The notes below the pieces were generated by a model that worked only from the letters and a program-made list of their open reading frames with translations, ran no database searches and was not told the DNA's origin. Positions 44,553 to 53,397 of a stretch of DNA of 64,000 nt are shown here, in pieces. The first letter of the stretch is position 1. Every line of letters begins with the position of its first letter. Made by a program: the position numbers and the translations under genes. Source of the stretch: Acidobacteriota bacterium (GTDB lineage Bacteria; Acidobacteriota; Aminicenantia; Aminicenantales; Saccharicenantaceae); assembly GCA_039683095.1 (NCBI GenBank), contig JBDKSB010000002.1, positions 62,001 to 126,000 on the forward strand, read 5' to 3'.

Positions 44553-45695
44553 TCAATCCCCCGCCAAGCCGTCCCGGACGGCCGTGACCAGGTAATTGTC
44601 TTCGCCGTCTATGACCGTTTCCGGACGGAAGCCGCGCCGGCTCAGCAGCTCGGCCGTTTCGCGCGCCGGCGGCAGGAGGTCGCGGCCGATGGCCCCGCCC
44701 GCCCCGGCGTGGATGCCGTTGATCCTGGCCCGCGAAGACAGGTGCCAGACATGGAGACGGCCGCCGGGCCTCAGGACCCGGCGGATCTCGGCCGCGGCCG
44801 CGTCGCGATCGTCGATGTGAGGCCATACCGAGAAGCAGATGACCCGGTCGAACGAGGCGGCCGGGACGGGCAGCCGCCGGATGTCGGCGACCAGCCAATC
44901 GGCTCGCGGGTCCCGGACCTTGCTCCGCGCCTCCCCGACCATCCGGGCCGAGAAGTCCACGGCCACGACCCGGCCGGCCTCGGAAAACCGGGCCAGGAGG
45001 GCCAGTGTCAGGTTGCCGGTCCCGCAGCCCGCGTCCAGCACGGCTTCGTCCGGCCCGACCCCGAGGCCCTCTAGTACCGAAGCGAGACGCGCCTCGAGCG
45101 CCGACAGGTCCTCCCAGCCGTCCCAGCGGTCCGCTATCGAATCGAAATAGGCCCTGCGGGCGTCATCCCCGGCCGGAGACACGGCTGGCCCGCTGCCGCG
45201 CCGGAGCCTGGCCAGGGGCGGAACGGCGATAACCATCAGCACGAGGCCGGGCCAGCCGCTCAGGACCGAGAGGCCGGCCATGAACGCCGCCGGAAGACCG
45301 ATCGCCAGGAAGACCGCGTAGGCCAGCCCGACGTAGAGGACCCGGCCGAAGAGGAGCGCCGGAGCGAGGACGAGCAGCTCGTTGGCCCGGGGCCGCCGGC
45401 TCACGATGGCCGAGATGAGCGCGGCCATGGCCGCCAGCTCGAGCGCCATGAGCCCGGCCACGGGCGGATAGAGCGGGGGCATGCCGGTCAGGACGCCGGA
45501 CAGGACCGGCACGACGAGGGCCGTGGCCGCGGCGGCGCCCGGGCGCACGAAAAAAGCCAAGGTCACGAGCGGCAGGTACATGGGCATAAACACGTGGCCC
45601 AGCCGCAGGAGATGGAAGATCACGGGCAGGAGAAGGGCCGCCGCGCCGAACAGGCCGCAGTAGGCGAGATCGCGCGCCGAGGGACGGCCCCTCAT
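44553..45695 (-). CDS. ECF S component fused to a SAM-dependent methyltransferase
   Basis: 380 aa fusion. Residues 1-165 form about six membrane segments of an ECF S component (AYCGLFGAAALLLPVIFHLL, LGHVFMPMYLPLV, SGVLTGMPPLYPP). Residues ~180-380 are a class I methyltransferase: YFDSIADRWDGW, motif I VLDAGCGTGNLTLAL, VAVDFSARMV and LRPGGRLHVWH. The S domain lacks the MHIPDG start of CbiM/NikM, so its substrate is not the bare Co/Ni ion by that criterion. NikR directly upstream hints at a metal-related or metal-chelate substrate. The fusion is unusual. The ATG at 45695 overlaps the stop of an 11-codon leader ORF. Confidence 0.85.
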   Translation of the reverse strand: MRGRPSARDLAYCGLFGAAALLLPVIFHLLRLGHVFMPMYLPLVTLAFFVRPGAAAATALVVPVLSGVLTGMPPLYPPVAGLMALELAAMAALISAIVSRRPRANELLVLAPALLFGRVLYVGLAYAVFLAIGLPAAFMAGLSVLSGWPGLVLMVIAVPPLARLRRGSGPAVSPAGDDARRAYFDSIADRWDGWEDLSALEARLASVLEGLGVGPDEAVLDAGCGTGNLTLALLARFSEAGRVVAVDFSARMVGEARSKVRDPRADWLVADIRRLPVPAASFDRVICFSVWPHIDDRDAAAAEIRRVLRPGGRLHVWHLSSRARINGIHAGAGGAIGRDLLPPARETAELLSRRGFRPETVIDGEDNYLVTAVRDGLAGD

Positions 45696-45727
45696 CGGGC
45701 CGCCCGGTCGGTTCGGGTCGGGGGCAT
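45692..45727 (-). other. Leader ORF (11 codons) coupled to the ECF operon
   Basis: On the minus strand an ATG at 45727, preceded by GAGGTG 6 nt upstream, opens MPPTRTDRAAR and stops at TGA 45694-45692. That stop overlaps the ATG of the S-component/methyltransferase gene. The ECF start itself has no strong ribosome site, so translation may re-initiate from this leader. Confidence 0.4.
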
Positions 45728-45749
45728 AGTAGCACCTCTTTCCTTATTC

Positions 45750-45789
45750 GTGGCACCACTATTCTAAGGCAGGTCCCGGGGCCTGTCAA
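45750..45789 (-). promoter_or_regulatory. Consensus promoter with dyad at +1 for the ECF operon
   Basis: On the minus strand TTGACA (45784-45789), exactly 17 bp, TAGAAT (45761-45766). The dyad GTGG-TG-CCAC (45750-45759) covers the expected start point, a good position for a repressor such as the adjacent NikR. A GC palindrome CCGCCCGGGCGG (45800-45811) sits just upstream. Confidence 0.65.
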
Positions 45790-45813
45790 GGATGAGCGCC
45801 CGCCCGGGCGGCC

Positions 45814-46230
45814 TCAGCGGAGCTTCCGGCCCGTGCTGGCCATATTGACCGTTCCCTGGAGGACGCCCTTGACCGAGCGCAGGGACTCGGACAGCCGGCG
45901 GACATCCCCGGCCCGGCCCCTGACGGCGATGATCTCAAGGCAGAGGTCCCGGTCGAGATGGATATGCTGGGTGGACAGGATCAGGTCATGGGCGTCGTGC
46001 TGGATGTCCGTTAGCCGCCCGACTAGGTCCTTGCGGTGATGTTCGTAGACGAGAGTGACGGCGCCGGCCACCTCGCCGTCGCCGCGCCATTCCTCCTCGA
46101 CCAGCGCTCCCCGGATCAGGTCGCGGAAGGCCTCGGACCGGCTGGCCAGGCCGCGGCCGGCGACGAGGGCGTCGAACCGGCGGAGCAGGTCCTTCTCCAG
46201 CGAGACACCGAAGCGAACTATCTCTTTCAA
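45814..46230 (-). CDS. nikR: NikR nickel-responsive transcription regulator
   Basis: Ribbon-helix-helix DNA-binding domain (VRFGVSLEKDLLRRFD, SRSEAFRDLIRGAL) plus ACT-like nickel domain. With a TTG start at 46230 the protein has 138 aa and nickel ligands H78, H89, H91 and C97, with the same spacing as H76/H87/H89/C95 of E. coli NikR (TQHIHLDRDLCLEII). An in-frame ATG at 46266 would add 12 residues not usual in the family, and a TTGACT (46280) promoter-like site would start transcription after it. It probably represses the downstream ECF operon when nickel is plentiful. Confidence 0.88.
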   Translation of the reverse strand: MKEIVRFGVSLEKDLLRRFDALVAGRGLASRSEAFRDLIRGALVEEEWRGDGEVAGAVTLVYEHHRKDLVGRLTDIQHDAHDLILSTQHIHLDRDLCLEIIAVRGRAGDVRRLSESLRSVKGVLQGTVNMASTGRKLR

Positions 46231-46306
46231 TGGCCTGAACCCGGGTCTGGGATAAGGAAATACCATGGAACCGGGCCCGAGTCAATCCGCCCCGCGGCGG
46301 CTCGCC

Positions 46307-46747
46307 CTATTGCCGGTGGAGGACCAGGTCGAGCAAAGCCTCTTCGGGGCTGCCCGGCGTGAAATCGTACAGCACGTGGCCGTCGTTGAGGGTCAGGTTG
46401 TCGCCGGACAGAGTGTAGTCGAACTGCGTCGTGCCGCTGTTCCCGGACGTCCAGGTCAGGGTCAGGACGTCGGTGGAAGCCGACCATGTTCCGCCCGCGA
46501 CGACCGCGCTCTCGCCGGGATCCGTAATCGTCAAGGTGAAGGTCGTGGCGTTGAGGACCAGCACGGCCGTCGAACCCCCGGCCACGATGTCGACCTTGGT
46601 GCTCGAGTTGGCCGCGCTCGTATATTCGGCCTTGGTGGCGTTCCAGGTGCCGAGGAAGCTCTCGGTGTCCTCCGGGCCGGCGCTGCTCTTGCATCCGGCG
46701 GAAACCAGGACGGCGGCAATGATGAGGACGGCGACGACGCTTTTCAT
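46307..46747 (-). CDS. Small lipoprotein, lipocalin-like
   Basis: 146 aa. Signal peptide with lipobox VSAGC at about residues 15-19, then a beta-rich domain (FLGTWNATKAEY, LVLNATTFTLTI, FDYTLSGDNLTL) of the kind seen in lipocalin-like/DUF5004-type lipoproteins. Function unknown; sits on the periplasmic or outer face. AAGGGAGG precedes the ATG. Transcribed toward nikR with a 76-bp gap. Confidence 0.72.
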   Translation of the reverse strand: MKSVVAVLIIAAVLVSAGCKSSAGPEDTESFLGTWNATKAEYTSAANSSTKVDIVAGGSTAVLVLNATTFTLTITDPGESAVVAGGTWSASTDVLTLTWTSGNSGTTQFDYTLSGDNLTLNDGHVLYDFTPGSPEEALLDLVLHRQ

Positions 46748-46934
46748 TGGACCTCCCTTTCTGCGAAGAGGGAACCCGAAGCGGCATCGTCAACGATTCC
46801 CGCCCCGGCTTCCGTTGGGACTACCATAATCCCGTTTGAGGACGGCCGTCAAGGGCGGGCCGATCGGTCGGCCGAAGATAAGCCGCGCCGGGGGGAGGGT
46901 CCGAAGGCCTGGCGCCGGCCTGTCCGCGACCAGC

Positions 46935-47084
46935 TCAGCCCCTGATGCTGACGCTGTATTCAGCGGTCGGCCTGGCCGAAGCCATGATCTTTTCCGCGGA
47001 CAGGGCGTTGGCCAGGATGCCGAACCCGGTCAGGGTGAGCAGGACGGCCACCAGGGCGATGGCGACTCTCGTGCGGAGCTTCAT
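46935..47084 (-). CDS. 49-aa exported or membrane-anchored peptide
   Basis: Sequence begins MKLRTRVAIALVAVLLTLTG and continues hydrophobic to about residue 29, then a short tail ending AEYSVSIRG. The start is preceded by GGAGG at 5-nt spacing, an excellent ribosome site. The composition fits a signal peptide or single membrane anchor with a ~20-residue mature part. No homologue recognised. Intergenic sequence surrounds it on both sides (187 and 172 bp). Confidence 0.6.
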   Translation of the reverse strand: MKLRTRVAIALVAVLLTLTGFGILANALSAEKIMASARPTAEYSVSIRG

Positions 47085-47256
47085 GATATCCTCCATATCT
47101 CGTTTGATTTCTTTTGCCTGGACATACTATTAGACGTATTGACCGGGCGAAAGGTTCCATGCGTTCTACGAAGGCCGGGTGGGGGGAACTGAACGAGAGG
47201 GGGCGCCGGAGCTGCGCTTCGGCCTGTCAACGAACGATGACTATGACGATCGCCGA

Positions 47257-47949
47257 TCAGCTCAGCGCGAAATCCACCGCGGCCGCGGCGTGCAGGGCGG
47301 TCGTGTCAAATACAGGCACGGGGCTGTCCTTGGCCTTGATAAGGAGTGGGATCTCGGTGCAGCCGAGGATGACGCCCTGGGCGCCCCGCCGGACCAGGCC
47401 CTCGATGATCCCGGCGTAGGCCCGGCGCGATTCCTCGCGGACGATGCCCCGGCCGAGCTCGTCGTAGATGACATTGTGGACGACGGCCCGCTCCGGGGCG
47501 TCCGGCACCAGGACCTTCAGTCCGTGCTCTTTCTCCAGGCGCGCCCGGTAGAAGTCCATCTCCATCGTGTAGCGGGTGCCGAGCAGCCCGACCGTCTTCA
47601 TGCCCCGGCCCTTGACGGACGCGGCGGCCGCGTCGGCGATGTGGATGATCGGCAGCCGGACGGCCGCGGCGATGTCCGGGGCCAGCTGGTGCATGGTGTT
47701 GGCGCAGATGACGATGGCCTCGGCCCCGGCCGCTTCGAGGGTCCTGGCGGCCGCGACCATCAGCCGGCCCAGGCCCGACCAGTCCCCTTTCTCCTGGAGG
47801 TCTTCGACCGGCGCGAACTCGACCGAGACCATGACCATCGCGGCCGAGTGATGGCCGCCCAGCCGCTCCTGGACGCCCTGGTTGATGAGCCGGTAGTAAT
47901 CGACGGTCGAATGCCAGGTCGTGCCGCCGATGAGGCCGAGCGTCCTCAC
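47257..47949 (-). CDS. Aspartate/glutamate (broad-specificity) racemase family
   Basis: 230 aa cofactor-independent racemase of the YgeA/AspR type. Both catalytic cysteines are present: C82 in VICANTMHQ and C197 in [10 protein letters not shown]. The start [18 protein letters not shown] is a family signature. It interconverts L- and D-amino acids, possibly for peptidoglycan or signalling. It begins 9 bp after the rho stop and is probably transcribed with it. Confidence 0.88.
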   Translation of the reverse strand: MRTLGLIGGTTWHSTVDYYRLINQGVQERLGGHHSAAMVMVSVEFAPVEDLQEKGDWSGLGRLMVAAARTLEAAGAEAIVICANTMHQLAPDIAAAVRLPIIHIADAAAASVKGRGMKTVGLLGTRYTMEMDFYRARLEKEHGLKVLVPDAPERAVVHNVIYDELGRGIVREESRRAYAGIIEGLVRRGAQGVILGCTEIPLLIKAKDSPVPVFDTTALHAAAAVDFALS

Positions 47950-47958
47950 GGCCGCGCC

Positions 47959-49278
47959 TCAGCCCTTGCTCATCTGGTTGAGGAAATCCTGGTTGGTCTT
48001 GGTCTTGCCCAGCTTGTCGATCAGCATTTCGACGGCCTCGACTTCGTTCATCTGGCTGAGGACCTTGCGCAGGATCCAGATGCGGTTGAGGTCCTGCTCC
48101 GGGATGAGCAGCTCTTCCTTGCGGGTGCCGGACCGGCTCATGTCGATGGCCGGGAAGACGCGCTTGTCGACCAGGCGCCGGTCGAGGTTGATCTCCATGT
48201 TGCCGGTGCCCTTGAACTCCTCGAAGATGACCTCGTCCATCCGGCTGCCGGTATCGATCAGGGCCGTGGCCAGGATGGTCAGCGAGCCGCCTTCCTCGAC
48301 CTTGCGGGCCGAGCCGAAGAACTTCTTGGGCTTGTGCAGGGCGTTGGCGTCGATGCCGCCCGACAGGACCTTGCCCGAGGGCGGGACGATGGAGTTGTGG
48401 GCCCGGGCCAGGCGGGTGATGGAGTCGAGCAGGATGACGACGTCGCGCTTGATCTCGACCAGCCGCTTGGCCTTCTCCAGGACGATGTTGGCGACCTGGG
48501 CGTTGCGGGTCGGCGGTTCGTCGAAGGTCGAGGCCACGACCTCGCCGTTGACGCTCCGCCGGAAATCGGTGACCTCCTCGGGCCGCTCGGCGATGAGCAG
48601 GACGATGAGGAAGATCTCCGGGTGGTTCTTCTCGATGGACTTGGCGATCGTCTTGAGGATGGTCGTCTTGCCGGCCCGGGGCGGCGAAACGATCAGGCCG
48701 CGCTGGCCCTTGCCGATGGGCGTCAGCAGCTCCATGACCCGGGCGTTCATGTTCTTGGGGTTGCCGTCCTGGAGCTTGATCATCTCGAACGGGTAGAGCG
48801 GCGTCAGGCCCTCGAAGTTGACGTTCCGCCGCTCCTCGATGATGACGTCGGGGTGCATGAAGTTGACGGCCTCGATCTTGATCAGGGCGAAGTACTTCTC
48901 CCCGTTCTTGGGGGCCCGGACGACGCCGGAGATGGTGTCGCCCGTCCGCAGCTGGAACTTGCGGATCTGGGAGGGCGAGACATAGATGTCGTCCTGGCTC
49001 GGCAGGTAGCTGAACTCGGGGGCGCGGAGGAAGCCGAAGCCGTCCTCCAGGCACTCCAGGACGCCCTCCGAGAAGAGCAGGCCCTGTTTCTTGGCCTGGG
49101 CCTCGAGGATCTTGAAGATCAGGTGGTGCTTGCTCGAGCCGTCGATCTCGTCCTCGGGCAGGCCGACGGCGGCGGCGGTCTGGGCCAGGGCGTCGGGGTC
49201 CTGGGACTCGAGGTCGATGAGGTTGTATTCCCTGTTGGCGGGCGGGGCGTCCGGGGTTCCGTTCTTCTTCGTCACCAT
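47959..49278 (-). CDS. rho: Transcription termination factor Rho
   Basis: 439 aa RNA-dependent hexameric helicase/ATPase. RNA-binding OB domain at about 70-140 ([22 protein letters not shown]), Walker [13 protein letters not shown]-loop and R-loop region [16 protein letters not shown] and [20 protein letters not shown]. The usual long acidic N-terminal insert is absent. The ATG at 49278 follows GGGAGTG; 11 extra upstream codons are open but lack a ribosome site. 73 bp downstream of lon. Confidence 0.96.
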   Translation of the reverse strand: MVTKKNGTPDAPPANREYNLIDLESQDPDALAQTAAAVGLPEDEIDGSSKHHLIFKILEAQAKKQGLLFSEGVLECLEDGFGFLRAPEFSYLPSQDDIYVSPSQIRKFQLRTGDTISGVVRAPKNGEKYFALIKIEAVNFMHPDVIIEERRNVNFEGLTPLYPFEMIKLQDGNPKNMNARVMELLTPIGKGQRGLIVSPPRAGKTTILKTIAKSIEKNHPEIFLIVLLIAERPEEVTDFRRSVNGEVVASTFDEPPTRNAQVANIVLEKAKRLVEIKRDVVILLDSITRLARAHNSIVPPSGKVLSGGIDANALHKPKKFFGSARKVEEGGSLTILATALIDTGSRMDEVIFEEFKGTGNMEINLDRRLVDKRVFPAIDMSRSGTRKEELLIPEQDLNRIWILRKVLSQMNEVEAVEMLIDKLGKTKTNQDFLNQMSKG

Positions 49279-49351
49279 GTGTAATTCACTCCCAAGGAGA
49301 ATTGCCGGCACCGATTATGCGGTCTGCTACGGTCTTCAGCTCAAACGGTCT

Positions 49352-51802
49352 TCAGTTGGTCAGGGGCGGCTCCTTCGCCGCCTCCCCCTCGGCCGGGCGG
49401 GCCGCCGGGCGCTCCGCCTCGGCCGGCTTGGCGTCGCGGCTCTCGGCGGGCTTCTTCGGCAGCTCGCGGGTCAGGGCGATCTTCAGGACCTCGTCCATAG
49501 TTTCGACGAGGTGGATGGTCATCCCGGTCTTGAGGACCTTGGGCAGGTCCTTGAGGTCGGGTTGATTGTCGAGGGGCAGGATGGCCTCGCGGAGGCCCTC
49601 CCGGTAGGCGGCCAGCAGCTTTTCCTTGACGCCGCCGACGGGCAGGACCCGGCCCTTCAGCGTGATCTCCCCGCTCATAGCCACCCTGTTGCGGACCGGG
49701 ATGTCGGTCAGCAGCGAGATGATGGCCGTGGCGATGGTGATGCCGGCCGAGGGGCCTTCCTTGGGCGTCGATCCTTCGGGCACGTGGATATGGATATCGG
49801 AATTGCGGTGGAGGTCCCGGGCGATGTCGAGCTCGTAGATCTTGCCGCGGACGAAGGAGAAGGCCGTCTGGGCGGATTCCTGCATGATCTCGCCGAGCTG
49901 CCCGGTCAGGGTGAAGCTGCCCTTGCCGTGGACCTTGGTGGCCTCGAACCGGAGCAGCTCGCCGCCGAACTCGGTCCAGGCCATGCCCGTGGCGACCCCG
50001 ATCTCGTCCCGCTTGTCGAACTCGGAGCGGCGGTACTTCGGGATGCCCAGATAGGCCTCGAGGTTCTTCGGCGTGATGTGTTCCTTGTGCTCCTTGCCCT
50101 GCTCGACGACCCGCTTCACGACCTTGCGGCAGACCGTGGTGATCTCCCGCTCCAGGTTCCGGACGCCGGCCTCGCGGGTGTAGCTGCGGATGAGCTTGAC
50201 CAGGGCGTGGTCGCTGAACTTGATGTTGGCCTCGGTCAGGCCGTGGGCCTCCATCTGCTTCGGCAGGAGGAAGCGCTTGGCGATCTCGAGCTTCTCGTCC
50301 TCGGTGTAGCCGGGGATGCGGATGATCTCCATGCGGTCGATCAGCGGCTTGGGGATCGGATCGAGCAGGTTGGCCGTGACGATGAACATGACCTGGGACA
50401 GGTCGAAATCGGTGTCGATGTAGTGGTCGAGGAAGGTGCTGTTCTGCTCCGGGTCGAGGACCTCCATCAGGGCCGAGGCCGGGTCGCCCCGGAAATCCAT
50501 GCTCATCTTGTCGACCTCGTCGAGGAGGAAGACGGGGTTCTTGGTCCCGGCGCGCTTGATCATCTGGATGATCCGGCCGGGATAGGCCCCGATGTAGGTC
50601 CGCCGGTGGCCCCGGACCTCAGCCTCGTCGCGGACGCCGCCGAGCGACAGCCGGACGAACTTGCGGCCGGTGGCCCGGGCGATGGATTTCCCGAGGGAGC
50701 TCTTGCCCACGCCCGGAGGCCCGATCAGCCCGAGGATGACGCCCCGGGGGTTCTTGACCAGCTGGCGGATGGACAGGTACTCGAGGATGCGCTCCTTGAC
50801 CTTCTCCAGGCCGTGATGGTCCTCGTTGAGGATCCTATCGGCTTCCTTGAGTTCCCTCTTCTCCCTGGTCTTCTTGACCCAGGGCAGGGAGATGAGCCAG
50901 TCGAGATAGTTGCGGCTGACCGTGGCTTCCGCGGACATCGGGGGCATGGACTCCAGCCGCTCGATCTCCTTGTAGGCCTTCTCCTGGGCGTCCGGCGGCA
51001 TCTTGGCCTTGGCCACTTTCTGGCGCAGCTCCTCGATCTCGTTCGGCTGCTCCTCCTTGCGGCCGCCCGGCAGGCCCGGCGGGAAGGGCTTCTGGCCGCC
51101 GGCCGCCTGGTCCTTGAACGAGGCCCGGCGCCGGCCCGCCGCCCGGTTGGGGTCCTTCTGGTAGGCCGAGTGGATCTTCAGGATCTCGTTCTCGAGGACG
51201 TAGTTGAGGCGCCGCAGGCGTTCGAAGCTGTTGACCGTCTCGAGGAGGTTCTGCTTCTCTTCGAGGGGCATGTAGACGTGGGAGGCGATGATGTCGGTGA
51301 TCCGCTCGGGGGTGTTCTCCCGGAGGGCCGGGATGATCGAGTCGAGGTTGGTGTTCTGGTTGAGCTTGAGATAGTCCTCGAAGAGGGCCAGGACCCGCTT
51401 CAGCAGCTCCCGGGACTCGGGCAGGTGGTCGTCGACTTCCTTGATGGCCTTGGCCAGGATCTGGTAGTAGGGATAGGTGCTCAGGTACTCGACGATCCGG
51501 GCCCGGCTCTTGCCCTCGACGATGACCTTCATGTTCCGGTCGTCGCTCTTGATGGTCCGGATGATCTTGGCCGTCACGCCGACCGAGTAGATATCCTTGG
51601 GGGCCGGGTTGTCGACGGAGGCGTCCATCTGGGCGGCCAGGAAGATCAGCTTGTCCTTCTCGGCGGCCCGTTCCAGGGCCTGGACGGAGGAGGACCGGCC
51701 GACGATGAAGGGCACCAGGGTGGCCGGGAACACGACGAGGTCCCTCAGGGGGATGAGGGGTATGTTCTTGAGGACCTCGGTGTGTTCGTTGGAATCCTGC
51801 AT
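49352..51802 (-). CDS. lon: Lon ATP-dependent protease
   Basis: 816 aa. N-terminal substrate domain 1-200 ([13 protein letters not shown]), AAA+ module with Walker [14 protein letters not shown] and LDEVDKMS, protease domain with the Ser/Lys dyad in [10 protein letters not shown] and [10 protein letters not shown]. Odd point: residues about 213-250, where Lon normally has the conserved coiled-coil motif REYYLNEQ..AIQKELG, instead read as a Gly/Pro/Ala/Arg-rich stretch ([25 protein letters not shown]). The frame is intact. The C-terminal ~35 residues are a charged low-complexity tail. Confidence 0.95.
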   Translation of the reverse strand: MQDSNEHTEVLKNIPLIPLRDLVVFPATLVPFIVGRSSSVQALERAAEKDKLIFLAAQMDASVDNPAPKDIYSVGVTAKIIRTIKSDDRNMKVIVEGKSRARIVEYLSTYPYYQILAKAIKEVDDHLPESRELLKRVLALFEDYLKLNQNTNLDSIIPALRENTPERITDIIASHVYMPLEEKQNLLETVNSFERLRRLNYVLENEILKIHSAYQKDPNRAAGRRRASFKDQAAGGQKPFPPGLPGGRKEEQPNEIEELRQKVAKAKMPPDAQEKAYKEIERLESMPPMSAEATVSRNYLDWLISLPWVKKTREKRELKEADRILNEDHHGLEKVKERILEYLSIRQLVKNPRGVILGLIGPPGVGKSSLGKSIARATGRKFVRLSLGGVRDEAEVRGHRRTYIGAYPGRIIQMIKRAGTKNPVFLLDEVDKMSMDFRGDPASALMEVLDPEQNSTFLDHYIDTDFDLSQVMFIVTANLLDPIPKPLIDRMEIIRIPGYTEDEKLEIAKRFLLPKQMEAHGLTEANIKFSDHALVKLIRSYTREAGVRNLEREITTVCRKVVKRVVEQGKEHKEHITPKNLEAYLGIPKYRRSEFDKRDEIGVATGMAWTEFGGELLRFEATKVHGKGSFTLTGQLGEIMQESAQTAFSFVRGKIYELDIARDLHRNSDIHIHVPEGSTPKEGPSAGITIATAIISLLTDIPVRNRVAMSGEITLKGRVLPVGGVKEKLLAAYREGLREAILPLDNQPDLKDLPKVLKTGMTIHLVETMDEVLKIALTRELPKKPAESRDAKPAEAERPAARPAEGEAAKEPPLTN

Positions 51803-51927
51803 TCTACGCTCCGGGCCCGAGGGGGCCCCCGGCCGGTTCAGGCATGCGGCTCATGAGGGACCGGGATTTGAGCCGCCTCTCGCCGACGTGACGCGCTCAT
51901 CAGGGAGGCGTGGGAACTGAACCTTGG

Positions 51928-53205
51928 TCAACTCATTATAGCCATTTTCATGAGAAAGTCAACTGTCTTGCGGAAGAGCAGGTTCTCGGCCATTTCCTCG
52001 CGGCGGGAGGGGTCCCGGCGGATCATGTCCCCCAGGGCGGCCTCGGGGATGCCGTTGGCCTGGGCCAGGCCTCGGACCTCGGCCTGGACCTCCTCGTCGG
52101 TCACGCCGAAGCCCTCCTTCTGGGCGATCTTCTCGAGGATCAGGTGGTTGGTCAGGTGCTCGACGGCCTGGCGGCGGGCCTCGGCCTTCAAGCCCTCCAC
52201 GGCTTCCGGGGCCAGCGGACGGCCCCCCAGGGAGGACAGCAGGCGGCGCAGGACGGCCAGGGTCTCCCGCTCCGCGACCGATTCCGGCAGCTCCAGGGAG
52301 ACCTTGCCGGCGATGGCCTTGAGGACCTCGGAGGCCGCCTCGTTCTGGCTGGCCCGCTCCCGGCCGGCCTGCAGCTCTTTGCGGACCTTGTCCCGAAGGG
52401 CCGCCAGGCCCTCGGGCGTCCCCATGGTCTTGGCGAACTCGTCGTCCAGGGTGGCCAGCTTCTTCTCCTTGAGCTCACGCAGCTTGAGGCTATAGACGAT
52501 GGTCTTGCCGGCCACGCGCCGGTTGGCGTGGCCCTTGGGATAGGAAACCTCGAAGGAGCGCTCCTCCCCCGGGGTCATGCCCGCGATCTTCTCGTTGAGG
52601 GCCGGCTCGTTGTCGGCGTGGCCGACCAGGACCACGGCCTTTTCGACCGGCAGGAGACGCCTGGTCGCCGCGTCCCGGCCCTGCATCTCGACGGCGGCGT
52701 AATCCCCGCCGGCCGCTCCCCTTCCCTCGACGGGGACGAGCTCCGCGGCCCGGGCCCGGACGTCCTCGAGGGCCTTGTCCACGTCCGCCTGGGCGATCTC
52801 GACCGGCTTCTTCTGGACCTTGACCGCCCGGTAGTCGGGCAGGTCGAAGTCCGGCAGCACTTCGAAGGAGGCCGTGCAGCGCAGGGGCTGGCCCTCGTCA
52901 TGCTTCAGGTCCTTGAGCTCGGGCACATTGACCGGGTTCAGGCGGAGGCCCTTGAGCTCGTCCTCGAGCACCCGGGGGATGAGCGAATCGTAAGCGTCGT
53001 GCCGGATGTCGTGGTCGAAGAGGGCCCGGACCTGCTCCCGCGGGGCGTGGCCCTTGCGGAAGCCGTCGAGCTTGGCTTTGCTGACGTATTCGCCGAGGAT
53101 CCGCTCGTATTCCTGGCGGAACTCCTCGTCGGGGATCTCGAGCTCGATCTCCTTGCGGCTCGGGCTCACGTCGATCAGGCGGCTGTGTCGGCCTTCTGCG
53201 TTCAT
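51928..53205 (-). CDS. tig: Trigger factor
   Basis: 425 aa ribosome-bound chaperone. The ribosome-docking signature appears as KLDGFRKGHAPREQV (consensus GFRxGKxP). A PPIase-like FKBP domain follows (~155-245) and the helical C-domain ends the protein. It sits upstream of lon with a 125-bp gap. The clpP-clpX genes that often lie between tig and lon are absent here. AAAGAGACACGACA precedes the ATG. Confidence 0.92.
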   Translation of the reverse strand: MNAEGRHSRLIDVSPSRKEIELEIPDEEFRQEYERILGEYVSKAKLDGFRKGHAPREQVRALFDHDIRHDAYDSLIPRVLEDELKGLRLNPVNVPELKDLKHDEGQPLRCTASFEVLPDFDLPDYRAVKVQKKPVEIAQADVDKALEDVRARAAELVPVEGRGAAGGDYAAVEMQGRDAATRRLLPVEKAVVLVGHADNEPALNEKIAGMTPGEERSFEVSYPKGHANRRVAGKTIVYSLKLRELKEKKLATLDDEFAKTMGTPEGLAALRDKVRKELQAGRERASQNEAASEVLKAIAGKVSLELPESVAERETLAVLRRLLSSLGGRPLAPEAVEGLKAEARRQAVEHLTNHLILEKIAQKEGFGVTDEEVQAEVRGLAQANGIPEAALGDMIRRDPSRREEMAENLLFRKTVDFLMKMAIMS

Positions 53206-53279
53206 TGTCGTGTCTCTTTCCTGTCTTGGGATATCACGGGCGGCGCCGGGGGCCGGGCCCGCGCGGCGCCGGACGTCAG

Positions 53280-53364
53280 TAGGCAGAGCGGGACTCGAAC
53301 CCGCACTCCTTCATCAGGAACTAGGTCCTAAGCCTAGCGCGTCTGCCAATTCCGCCATCTGCCC
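53280..53364 (-). tRNA. tRNA-Leu (UAG anticodon)
   Basis: On the minus strand a complete class II tRNA: acceptor GGGCAGA pairs with TCTGCCT; D-loop GGAATTGGCAGACG; anticodon arm CTAGG-CTTAGGA-CCTAG with anticodon TAG; a short variable arm; T-arm GCGGGTTCGAGTCCCGC. Discriminator A follows; the CCA end is not encoded (CTG instead). 85 nt. Lies between tig and the TPR protein gene. Confidence 0.95.
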
Positions 53365-53397
53365 TTTCGGGCCCGGCCTGGCCGGGTCCTGCGTTCG

